From Deinococcus roseus (GTDB lineage Bacteria; Deinococcota; Deinococci; Deinococcales; Deinococcaceae), in contig NZ_BMOD01000007.1 of assembly GCF_014646895.1 (NCBI RefSeq), positions 124,001 through 188,000 on the forward strand: a DNA stretch of 64,000 bases, given 5' to 3'. Each line of letters opens with the position of its first letter. Position 1 is the first letter of the stretch. Shown here piece by piece: positions 27,149 through 34,917 of the stretch. The notes under the pieces were generated by a model. It did no database searches. It had not been told where the DNA came from and saw only the letters and a list, made by a program, of their open reading frames with translations. A program made the position numbers and the translations under genes.

Positions 27149-27291
27149 AACATTTCCTCCCGTGGTTTCACATCAACCCAGCCAAAATCCCCATTGATCA
27201 GGACAGAGATGCTTCTTCTCGGTATACCAGCCCCCAGCGACACCATCTGTCGCAGAGAAGCCCACTGAGCCAACCCTGCAACCAGGATGTT

Positions 27292-29838
27292 TCAGGCCAG
27301 CACTTTCAAATTGGCGAACATCCAGCGCATGCGCTTCATTCCCACCTCACTGCGGTCAAATTGCACCAGCACCTCCAGTCGGTCCCCTTGCCCCCCCACC
27401 TCCTGGATGGTGCCCCCACCCAGCTTCGGGTGTTCCACCTGATGGCCCACCCTGGGAGTGAGCGCAGCAGGCAAATGCTGGCTGAAGGTGGGTTTGGCAC
27501 GGTCCAATGTCGGCCCTGGCTGCACCGTCTCCCTGAAATCTTGCAGGACCTGGGCACTGAACGACACCTCTGAGGGCTCCTGCCCGAAATATTCCCAGGG
27601 TTCCAGATGCCCTGAAGCAAAAAAACCAAAATCCCGCAGGGCCTCGGCTGCACCCAGCACCTCCTGGCTGAGTTTCAGCATGTGGTTCAATCCCAGCGCG
27701 GGCTGGTCCTGGGCATGGTCGGTGATGAAACGCCCAAAATGGTTGCGCTTCACATGTTCCAGCAAAGCGAAAGCCTCTGCTGGCTTCAATGCCCCGGTGC
27801 GGGTGAGGGCCTGCCGCACCTGCTCGGTTTCCTGCAGCACCTCTGCAAAGGTGCGGTGTCCAGGAGGGGGCAGCTGTCCGGGAGGATAACCGGTCAGGAA
27901 ACGGCTGACCCCTGGAGCAGTTGCGCCCTCCAGGTAATGCACATGCAAATCCTGCTGGGCACGGGTGATCGCCACATAAAACACCCGGCGCTCCTCTTCC
28001 ATTTTCATTTTGTCCCCAAAACTGCCCCGCATGGGCATGGTGCCGTCATTTGCTCCAGGCACGAACACCACCGGCCACTGCAACCCCTTGGCGCGGTACG
28101 GGGTGGTCATCAGCACCCTGTCCCGGCTTTTCTCCTGCTCATCGTTGGCTTCCTGGAAACTGATGTGGTCGATGTGCGCAATGAACTCCGCAAGCGTGCC
28201 TTTGCCCTGCGCATACCTCGCCAGGCTCTGCGCACCCAGGAAACGCGCTTCCGCCAGGTCCGGGTTGGCTGTGCTGGTCTCAAGGTGGTGCTGGTAATGG
28301 ATGTCCTGCATCAATTCCGCCAGGGCCTGCTCTGCTGGCACATCCCCCTCGATGCAGTCCAGAAGCATCCCCAGCACCCCATGCAGTTGCAACAATCCCT
28401 TGCTGAAACGCTCGTGCTGCGCCTCTCCGCTGTGCACCAGCAAACGGTTCATCAGGCCCTTGCCGTCCTCCAGCACCTGTTGCATCAGCGTGGACACGTA
28501 GCGGGCCGGGATGAACTTCCTGGGCACCATCACACAGGTGTTGAAACTCACCGAGAGTTCTTCTTTCTGTTTGTGCGAAAGCCGTTCTCCTTTCTGCAAA
28601 GCGTGTTCCAGCAGGGCCACCCTCAAGTAACGCAACAGTGCACGGATTTCATCCCGTTTGTAGAAAGGGGTGCTGCCCAGAATGCGGTACGGGATGCGCC
28701 TCTCAATGAATTCCGTCTCAATGAACGGGGTCAGGGCATAAATGCGCACCAGCACCGCATGGTCCCGAAGTTTCAATCCCTTTTTGACGTTCTCTTCCAC
28801 CTCATCTGCAATGCGTCTGGCACTGTCTGCAAAAGATCCCACCCCCACCACAGCAGTATTGCCTTCAAAACCCCGGGTCAAATTCAGGGTTTTCTTCTCC
28901 CGGTCCTCGTTCTGTTCGATCACGTAATTGGCGAGTGCCAGGTGCGAGGCAAACGACCTGAAATTCTTGGTGATGAAATACTTCACTGCGTCATAACGGG
29001 CCTGAAAATTGCGAATGAAAAAAGGACTCGATCCCCGCCACCCGTAAATGGTCTGGTCATCGTCCCCCAGGGCCATCACATTGTGGTGCTTGCGGACCAT
29101 CAGATGCAGCAATTCGGACTGCGCCAGGTTCAAATCCTGAAATTCGTCCACCAGAATGGCGTCATACATGCCTTCCACGTGAGCAAGCAGCTTTGGATGC
29201 CGCAAACTGTGCTCCCAGGCCAGCACAATCATGTCATCGAAGGTGATCACATTCCTGCTGCTGCGCAACTTCTCAAAAAGCTGGTACAGCTCCAGATAGT
29301 AAGGCACGCCTGCAGGCGCTTCCGCCTGGGTGGCAACCGTTCGGGCCTCCAGAGGAAGTCGGGCATGTTCCAGGTCTGCATACTGCAAATTGGCCTTGCA
29401 TTTCCCCACAAAATCCAGAAAGTCATGCACCTCAAAATGCTCCGGTACCGCCACCTGCAGTGTCCGGGCTTCCTTGACGGCCTCCCGGGCAATTTGCAGC
29501 TGAAAGGAGTCCGTCTCGGTTTCTGGCAGTTGCAGTTCTGGAATCACCTTCATTTCCATGGCTTTGCGCAAAATCCCGTAACCGACACTGTGCAAGGTGG
29601 AGACCCGCACCTCTGCACACTGCGGAAAGGATTCAAGTTTCTTCAGGATGTCTTTCACACTCTCCCGGCTGAAACTGGTGGCCAGGATGCGTCTGGGCCT
29701 GAAGATTCCATCATCCACCAGTCGGCGGATGCGGTGAATCAAACTGGTGGTTTTGCCTGCACCTGCAACCGCAAACACCAGGGCCGCCCCATGGTTGTGG
29801 TTGACGATCAAAGTTTGCTCATCGGTGAGACTGTGCAC
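27292..29838 (-). CDS. UvrD/PcrA-family superfamily 1 DNA helicase
   Basis: This 848-residue helicase has Walker A AGAGKTT (25-31), the DEFQD-type Walker B (ILVDEFQDLN), GDDDQTIYGWRG, and late motifs including TPYRAKGLQWP and VAITRAQ. The C-terminus carries a Tudor-like module (VGHQVEHPKLGGGTIQEV), as in PcrA/UvrD. I place the start at the GTG at 29838: a TACAAT -10 ends 6 nt upstream, and the N-terminus then reads HSLTDEQ, as expected for the family. An upstream TTG at 29868 would add ten residues with no ribosome site. The next gene begins 143 bp downstream on the same strand. It is distinct in context from a housekeeping uvrD and likely belongs to the helicase cluster. Confidence 0.88.
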   Translation of the reverse strand: MHSLTDEQTLIVNHNHGAALVFAVAGAGKTTSLIHRIRRLVDDGIFRPRRILATSFSRESVKDILKKLESFPQCAEVRVSTLHSVGYGILRKAMEMKVIPELQLPETETDSFQLQIAREAVKEARTLQVAVPEHFEVHDFLDFVGKCKANLQYADLEHARLPLEARTVATQAEAPAGVPYYLELYQLFEKLRSSRNVITFDDMIVLAWEHSLRHPKLLAHVEGMYDAILVDEFQDLNLAQSELLHLMVRKHHNVMALGDDDQTIYGWRGSSPFFIRNFQARYDAVKYFITKNFRSFASHLALANYVIEQNEDREKKTLNLTRGFEGNTAVVGVGSFADSARRIADEVEENVKKGLKLRDHAVLVRIYALTPFIETEFIERRIPYRILGSTPFYKRDEIRALLRYLRVALLEHALQKGERLSHKQKEELSVSFNTCVMVPRKFIPARYVSTLMQQVLEDGKGLMNRLLVHSGEAQHERFSKGLLQLHGVLGMLLDCIEGDVPAEQALAELMQDIHYQHHLETSTANPDLAEARFLGAQSLARYAQGKGTLAEFIAHIDHISFQEANDEQEKSRDRVLMTTPYRAKGLQWPVVFVPGANDGTMPMRGSFGDKMKMEEERRVFYVAITRAQQDLHVHYLEGATAPGVSRFLTGYPPGQLPPPGHRTFAEVLQETEQVRQALTRTGALKPAEAFALLEHVKRNHFGRFITDHAQDQPALGLNHMLKLSQEVLGAAEALRDFGFFASGHLEPWEYFGQEPSEVSFSAQVLQDFRETVQPGPTLDRAKPTFSQHLPAALTPRVGHQVEHPKLGGGTIQEVGGQGDRLEVLVQFDRSEVGMKRMRWMFANLKVLA

Positions 29839-29844
29839 AATTCG

Positions 29845-29850
29845 ATTGTA
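29845..29850 (-). promoter_or_regulatory. -10 element TACAAT, leaderless promoter of the UvrD-like gene
   Basis: On the minus strand TACAAT is followed by 6 nt and the GTG start at 29838. No ribosome site is present. The -35 region is poorly defined. Confidence 0.5.
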
Positions 29851-29868
29851 AAACAAATCAAAGCACAA

Positions 29869-30250
29869 GTTGCATGATTTCTGGCATCTTTTTGATTTGG
29901 TGCTGTTACCAAATGTCCTAAAATCACCCAGAACATTTCATTTCAATTACAAAATTCATTTCAAGCAAAAGCATCCGTCTTGACACAAGAAATAAAGGCA
30001 GCATTTTATACTCCCGTCTGGAGCAAGTTCATCATAACTGGTGTATTGACTCTATTCATCTAGGGGAAAACCCTTATAGACCACTGCAAAACCCTGAGGA
30101 AATGCCGTCTGCAACGAAAATCAGAAACATGATTGTTGTGCCCTGACCAACCCCGAAGGGCAACCCCTGCATTCAGGACAGCAAAGCCAGGAATTCCCAT
30201 CATGGAGCCACATGACACCTTGAGTTGCTGATCTGTTGCTCTTTCACACA
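29869..30250. other. 380-bp AT-rich gap with no convincing gene
   Basis: This gap between the UvrD-like gene and the ABC exporter unit is AT-rich in its left part. It contains promoter-like words (TTGACA near 29979, TATACT near 30008, with a spacer too long for one promoter). A 64-codon minus-strand frame (30060-30254) has no ribosome site or family likeness. I see no RNA gene or repeat here. Confidence 0.35.
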
Positions 30251-30256
30251 ACAAAA

Positions 30257-30284
30257 CCCCCGACCCTGGTTTTCAGGGTCGGGG
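30257..30284 (-). terminator. Terminator of the ABC exporter operon
   Basis: An 11-bp perfect stem (CCCCGACCCTG with CAGGGTCGGGG, 5-nt loop) is followed on the minus strand by GTTTTGTT. It lies about 15 bp after the stop of the 39-residue microprotein gene. Confidence 0.8.
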
Positions 30285-30299
30285 ACACATCCATGCACA

Positions 30300-30419
30300 T
30301 CAGCTGCCGTGCATGCGTTTGAGCAGTTCCAGAAAATTGGAGTGCACAATCACATGGGTCAGTCCAGCCAGCAAGATCAGGCCCAGGGTCCAGGAAGCGA
30401 TTTTCATTTTGCGGTTCAT
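30300..30419 (-). CDS. 39-residue single-pass membrane microprotein
   Basis: The ATG at 30419 is preceded by an AAGGAG ribosome site 6 nt upstream and lies 11 bp after the permease gene. The product has a basic start (MNRKMKIAS), one hydrophobic helix (TLGLILLAGLTHVIV) and a short basic tail ending in RMHGS. It ends just before the operon terminator, so it belongs to the exporter transcript. It may be a small subunit or regulator of the FtsX-type transporter. I know of no named family. Confidence 0.7.
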   Translation of the reverse strand: MNRKMKIASWTLGLILLAGLTHVIVHSNFLELLKRMHGS

Positions 30420-30429
30420 GTTTTTCTCC

Positions 30430-32826
30430 TTAAAGGTACGAGAGGGTTTCCCGAACGGTCAGGCGACTGGCCTGCCATGCGGGGTAGAGGCTGGCAAGGT
30501 AGGCAAACCCCGTGACCAGCAGCGTCCAGACCAGCAGTGCCGTAAAAGACAGCACCAGGGGCAGGGGCAGCCTGAAAGAAAGCGTTCCAATGAGGGTTCC
30601 AACCCCGTAAGACAGGGGCAGGGACAGCAGCACTGCGCCCACCACGCTGAGCAGGGCCACCAGCACCCCTTCCAGGGTCACGCTGCGCAGGATGGTGCGG
30701 GAGGTGCCGCCCACAGAACGCATCACCCCGAATTCGCGGGTGCGTTCAGTGACACTGGTGCCCATGCTGGAGGCCAGTCCCAGCAGTCCCACTGCGGCCA
30801 CCACCATGGAGAGCACCAGCAGGGCCACGATCAGGATGTAGACGTGTCCGTTCACGGCGGCCTCCAGCATTTCTTCGGAGAGGGCCAGTTTCACGGGGAG
30901 TTTTCGGGTTATAAACTCCTGTTCCAGGCTGTGCATCACCGCAGGAAGCTGGCCGTCTTGCACCTGGAACCTCAGGGTGTTGAATTGACCACCCGTGTGC
31001 AGCACCCGGTCAAAGGTGGCAGGCAGCACGTAGGCCGCAGACGGCGTGATGGGTTCACGCACCACACCCAGCAGTTTGAGTTTCACAGGCTGTCCTTCCA
31101 CGGTGAGCAGCAGGGTTTCTCCAATGTTCACCTGTGGGAAGAAGGCTTTTGCGGTATGGTTGAGGACCACGCCTCCCAGGTCGGTTTTTTGCAGGGTGCG
31201 TCCCTGCATCACTTTCCAGGACACGAAAGTGCTCTCTGCAGGGAGGGAGCGCAAACCCAGGCTGCCGTGCCCTCCGTCTGGATAGGTGCGCACCACACTC
31301 AGGCCATCTTTGCGGCCCACTGCAGCAGGCAAAGAATTCCAGATTTCTGCGGTCTGCACTCCAGGCAATTTCCCGAGGTCCTGCAAAAGGGATGCAGGTT
31401 GAAAGTCTTCCAGACGCACTTCCAATTGATAATGCCGGTCTGCTTTGGCGTCCTGCAGGTTCTTTTCCCAGGCGGCCCGCACGTTCAGGCTGGTCAGGAA
31501 CAGCGCACCTGCACTGGCCAGCAAAGTCAGGGTCATCCCAAGCCTTCCCCGTTTGCGAAAAGCATTGCGCAGCGAGAGGGTGAGGGTCCGGTCCACACCG
31601 GGCAATTGACCCAGCCAGCGGTCCAGCCAATTTGTGCGCGGGACACGCACCTCCACCCCCACATTGTTCAGGGCCTGCAGCACGGTGGTGCGGGTGGTTT
31701 GCAGGATGGGTCCCAGGGCCAGCAGCACAGGCAAAACCAGCCCGGCGCCAATCTGGATCAGCAAGGCCCACAGGGGCACCTCATGCGAGGTCAGGTTGAA
31801 ATTCAGCAGTTCTGCAATCAGGCCAGAAAACTGTTGCCCTGCCAGATTTCCAAGGGGAACCCCGACCAGCACGGCCAGCAGTCCCATTGTTGCCACCAGG
31901 GTGAGGTACAGCCCGGCGATCTGTGCTGTGCGGCCTCCGATGGCTTTCATGATGCCAATCTGACGGATCTGCTGGGCCAGCAAACCCGAAATCAATGTGG
32001 CGGTCAGGATCCCTGAGAGCAGGAAGGTCAGGGCACTGAACAGCAGAAACATCACCAGCACGGCATTCATCTGGCCCTGGTGGGGATGCTTGAAGGGTGG
32101 GGGAATTTGCACCTGTTCCACAAAGCGGCCCTGCTGTTGCAACCAGCGGGACAGTCCAGCCATGGTTTTTTCAATCTCCTGCACGTTTTCTGGCTGCTGC
32201 GCAACCTCCACTTTCAGGAGGTGCAGCGCCGGATCTTCTCCCAGGGTTTGCAGGGTCTGGGGGGTGATGTACCCGTAAACCGTCTGTTCCTGCCAGGCCG
32301 GGGCCAGACCGGGATCATGCACCGTGCCAGAAACCTTCAGGGTGTGCAGTCCTCCATGGGGGGCATCGACCTGAAAAGCGTCTTGCAGCTTTGCATTCAG
32401 GAAGGTCAGGGAGGTTCTTTCCAGCAACAGGGTCTGGGTGGGAGGCGTTGAAGCGCCTGTTTCGTGGGCAAAGTGGTTGAGGGTGAGTTTCTGGAAATCC
32501 GGCACCACAAACAGCCTGAGTGGAAACCAGCGGCCATCTGTGGCCTGGATGCGGGCGTTCAGGGTGCTGCTGGCTTCTGCAAATCGAATGCCGGGTTGTT
32601 TTGCAACCTGCTGCACCAGTGCTGCATCCACCTGGTCCAGCTCCAGTTGCGCCGAGGCGGGTCGGGTGGAGAGGTAATTGATTCGGATTTCCCGCGTCAG
32701 GATGGTGTAGGCGGTCAGGATGGTGCCCATCCCGATCAGACCCAGCGTGAGGGCCAGCACCATCAGCAGCAGTCTTCCCTGCATCTGCTGCACATCTCCC
32801 AGCAGTTTCTTCCATCTGGAGGTCAT
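30430..32826 (-). CDS. ABC transporter permease, FtsX/MacB type, 798 aa
   Basis: The layout is that of large duplicated FtsX-family permeases. An N-terminal helix near residue 20-40 is followed by a large extracytoplasmic domain, three helices in the middle (about 255-400), a second helix and periplasmic domain (after the TLSLRNAFRKRGRLG segment), and three C-terminal helices ending near the motif ASLYPAWQASRL. Such permeases pair with LolD/MacB ATPases to extrude lipoproteins, peptides or antibiotics by mechanotransmission. The gene overlaps the upstream ATPase gene (ATGA) and is followed 11 bp later by the microprotein gene. The substrate cannot be told from sequence. Confidence 0.9.
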   Translation of the reverse strand: MTSRWKKLLGDVQQMQGRLLLMVLALTLGLIGMGTILTAYTILTREIRINYLSTRPASAQLELDQVDAALVQQVAKQPGIRFAEASSTLNARIQATDGRWFPLRLFVVPDFQKLTLNHFAHETGASTPPTQTLLLERTSLTFLNAKLQDAFQVDAPHGGLHTLKVSGTVHDPGLAPAWQEQTVYGYITPQTLQTLGEDPALHLLKVEVAQQPENVQEIEKTMAGLSRWLQQQGRFVEQVQIPPPFKHPHQGQMNAVLVMFLLFSALTFLLSGILTATLISGLLAQQIRQIGIMKAIGGRTAQIAGLYLTLVATMGLLAVLVGVPLGNLAGQQFSGLIAELLNFNLTSHEVPLWALLIQIGAGLVLPVLLALGPILQTTRTTVLQALNNVGVEVRVPRTNWLDRWLGQLPGVDRTLTLSLRNAFRKRGRLGMTLTLLASAGALFLTSLNVRAAWEKNLQDAKADRHYQLEVRLEDFQPASLLQDLGKLPGVQTAEIWNSLPAAVGRKDGLSVVRTYPDGGHGSLGLRSLPAESTFVSWKVMQGRTLQKTDLGGVVLNHTAKAFFPQVNIGETLLLTVEGQPVKLKLLGVVREPITPSAAYVLPATFDRVLHTGGQFNTLRFQVQDGQLPAVMHSLEQEFITRKLPVKLALSEEMLEAAVNGHVYILIVALLVLSMVVAAVGLLGLASSMGTSVTERTREFGVMRSVGGTSRTILRSVTLEGVLVALLSVVGAVLLSLPLSYGVGTLIGTLSFRLPLPLVLSFTALLVWTLLVTGFAYLASLYPAWQASRLTVRETLSYL

Positions 32827-33536
32827 GAGAGCCGCCCGTCCTGCATGCTCAGAACGCGGGTGAAGTGCTGTCGGAATTCCCGTTCGTGCGTCACCATGAT
32901 CACGGTGCGGCCTTCTTTCACCAGCAGGGAAAACAGCTGCATGACCTCCTCGGAGGTGCGGGAATCCAGGTTTCCGGTGGGTTCATCTGCGACCAGAATG
33001 GGCGGGTTGTTGGCGAGCGCACGGGCAATGGCCGCCCGTTGTTGCTGACCGCCAGAGAGGTCTGCAGGGAGTTTGTCGGCCTGTTCCAGGATGCCCAGTT
33101 TGGACAGCAGGTTTTCTGCCTGTTCGCGGCGTTCTTTGAGGGGGAAGGTGTTGCAGAAATCCATGGGCAGCATCACATTCTCAATGACCGTTAAAGTGGG
33201 CAGCAGCTGGAAGAACTGGAACACCACCCCCACATTTTTCCCACGCCACACGGAAAGCTGCTCCTGGTTGAGCCTGTGGATGGCTTCTCCGTTCACATGG
33301 ATTTCACCCTGGCTGGGGGAATCAATGCCGGTCAGCACGTTGATCAGGGTGCTTTTTCCGCTGCCAGACGGACCCACCACAGCAATGAATTCTCCCTGCC
33401 TTACGGTCAGGTGGATGTCTTTCAGGGCATGAAAAGCCCCTGCAGGGGTCTGAAAAGTGCGGCCAATGCCTTTCAGTTCGATGAGGGGTCGGGGCACGGT
33501 GCGGGCAGCAGCGGCCACCTGGGGCTGGGTTTGCAT
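32823..33536 (-). CDS. ABC transporter ATP-binding protein, LolD/MacB type
   Basis: This 237-residue ATPase has Walker A GPSGSGKST (55-63), the Q-loop VVFQFFQLLP, signature LSGGQQQR (160-167) and Walker B ILVADEP (180-186). Together these are typical of the family that drives FtsX-like permeases. The ATG at 33536 is chosen because AAAGGAG lies 6 nt upstream; a TTG five codons earlier is unlikely. It forms an operon with the permease (4-bp overlap) and the microprotein. The HTH regulator gene at 33655 is divergent and probably controls the unit. Confidence 0.93.
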   Translation of the reverse strand: MQTQPQVAAAARTVPRPLIELKGIGRTFQTPAGAFHALKDIHLTVRQGEFIAVVGPSGSGKSTLINVLTGIDSPSQGEIHVNGEAIHRLNQEQLSVWRGKNVGVVFQFFQLLPTLTVIENVMLPMDFCNTFPLKERREQAENLLSKLGILEQADKLPADLSGGQQQRAAIARALANNPPILVADEPTGNLDSRTSEEVMQLFSLLVKEGRTVIMVTHEREFRQHFTRVLSMQDGRLS

Positions 33537-33654
33537 GGGATCTCCTTTCAAAAGATCAGGGCTCCACGGCCTTCAAGCCATGGATGGGATGGTTTTTTAT
33601 CGAGAACTGGACTTCTGGGGGTCCTGATTTCACTGTAAGGTTAAGCTGTGTAAA

Positions 33655-34314
33655 ATGGACATCGATTTTCCAGATAGCCCCTGCACCATCCACAACCCGG
33701 AAGCCGCAAACCTGCTCACCGATCCCAGAGTGCTGTCTTTCCTCTCCCCTTTCATGGACCGGGCCTGCACCGTCAAAATGGCCCATGAAAGCCTGGGGGT
33801 GTCCAGCCACACCATGCTGTACTGGGTGAACAAATTTCTGGCCCTGGGCCTGCTGGAGGTAGGGGGCGTTCAGGAACGCAAAGGCAAACCCATCAAGTGG
33901 TACCGTACCCCCGGACGGGGCTTCGTGATTCCCCTCCCGCTGATTCCCAACTCCACCCTGGAGGATTTGCTGCTCAGGCACGATGAACCTTTCAATGCCC
34001 AGTTGATTGGCAGCCTGGTGAAAACCAGCATCGACACCCTGCGGCACCTGAACCGCTGGGAAATGCTGGTCTGGAAGGAAGACACCCTGCGCATCGACAT
34101 GCGTTCTCTGGACCATGAGGGGCCAGGATTCCATGAGCTGCTGCTCACCCCTGAGTCTCCAGCCATGCTTTTTGAACTGGCCCAGCTTCAACTGGACTTC
34201 GAGGAGGCAAAGAGCTTTCAGAAAGAGCTGTCCGACCTGCTGCGCAAATACCGCCAGAAAAAAGGCGCAGGGCAGTATCTGGCACGGGTGGCGCTGGCTC
34301 CGCTGCAGAAATGA
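33655..34314 (+). CDS. Winged-helix (ArsR-like) transcriptional regulator, 219 aa
   Basis: The N-terminal half contains a winged-helix domain: residues about 20-75 with VKMAHESLGVSSHTMLYWVNKF as the recognition region, followed by a wing ending in PIKWYR. The C-terminal half is helical and probably holds a ligand or dimer surface. It lacks the metal-binding ELCVCD motif of classical ArsR sensors. It is transcribed divergently from the ABC exporter genes, so it is a candidate regulator of them. No ribosome site precedes the ATG; a TAAGCT hexamer lies 7 nt upstream, suggesting a leaderless start. A long-loop hairpin with a T run follows the stop. Confidence 0.75.
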   Translation: MDIDFPDSPCTIHNPEAANLLTDPRVLSFLSPFMDRACTVKMAHESLGVSSHTMLYWVNKFLALGLLEVGGVQERKGKPIKWYRTPGRGFVIPLPLIPNSTLEDLLLRHDEPFNAQLIGSLVKTSIDTLRHLNRWEMLVWKEDTLRIDMRSLDHEGPGFHELLLTPESPAMLFELAQLQLDFEEAKSFQKELSDLLRKYRQKKGAGQYLARVALAPLQK

Positions 34315-34361
34315 GAACCTGCTGGGCCGCAAAAAATCAGAATGTCCTGCAGGTTCTTTTT
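34314..34361 (+). terminator. Terminator-like hairpin after the HTH regulator
   Basis: AGAACCTGC (34314-34322) pairs with GCAGGTTCT (34349-34357) across a 26-nt loop and is followed by a T run. The long loop makes it weaker than a canonical terminator. Confidence 0.5.
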
Positions 34362-34402
34362 GCCAGCATCCATGGTGCGCTAGCCTGCAATCAGGAACCT
34401 TC

Positions 34403-34882
34403 ATGACTTCAGAACCTGCTGCCTTCTCCCAGAACAACCACCCAGAGTTTCAGCATCTGCAAAACCTCATGCTGGAAAGAGAACTCCTGTACCGCCTGAT
34501 CAAAGGCCCACAGGGACACCGCCTGGTACAGATGGCCCAGCAGGGCAGCCAGGGACACGCCATTGCCAGAACCGTGCAGTGGCTGAAAGCGAACTTCCAG
34601 GAAGCCATGCGCACTTCAGATCTGGCAGAGCAGGTGGGGATGGGGGTGTCCACCTTCCACCGGCATTTTCTGGAAATCACCGGCATGACCCCGGTGCAAT
34701 ACCAGAAACGCCTGCGCCTGAATGAAGCCAGACGCCTGATGCTGGCAGAACACCTGGACGCAGCCAGCGCAGCTTTTCAGGTCGGGGATGAAAGCCCGTC
34801 CCACTTCAGCCGGGAGTACCGCCGGGCCTTCGGTGCTCCGCCTGCCAGCAGCATTCAGCAGCTCAGGGCCAGTGCTTCCTGA
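34403..34882 (+). CDS. AraC-family regulator lacking its N-terminal domain, 159 aa
   Basis: The product aligns in pattern with the C-terminal half of AraC_N-type (PF06719) regulators: a MLERELLYRLIKGPQG segment, then the two HTH motifs (around TSDLAEQVGMGVSTFHRHF and DAASAAFQVGDESPSHFSREY). Full-length members have about 300 residues with an N-terminal sensor domain of about 140 residues. Here that part is missing, and the region upstream encodes another gene. The ATG at 34403 has CAGGAA upstream, so the fragment may be translated. It is either a decayed gene or a DNA-binding domain without a sensor. The 11-bp word AGAACCTGCTG occurs at 34314 and again at 34411, just inside this gene. Confidence 0.65.
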   Translation: MTSEPAAFSQNNHPEFQHLQNLMLERELLYRLIKGPQGHRLVQMAQQGSQGHAIARTVQWLKANFQEAMRTSDLAEQVGMGVSTFHRHFLEITGMTPVQYQKRLRLNEARRLMLAEHLDAASAAFQVGDESPSHFSREYRRAFGAPPASSIQQLRASAS

Positions 34883-34917
34883 GCTGCTGAACGTCAGAAT
34901 CGGTCAAAACACAGGGG

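Noticed and set aside
27682..29877. 731-codon plus-strand frame opposite the UvrD-like gene
   Set aside because: It is an antisense shadow with no domain. The minus strand carries all helicase motifs.
29979..30013. TTGACA...TATACT as a plus-strand promoter
   Set aside because: The spacer of about 21 nt is too long for a standard promoter and no plus-strand gene follows.
30060..30254. 64-codon minus-strand frame in the gap upstream of the UvrD-like gene
   Set aside because: It has no ribosome site, no recognisable motif and a composition like random AT-rich sequence. A transposase remnant was considered but no motif supports it.
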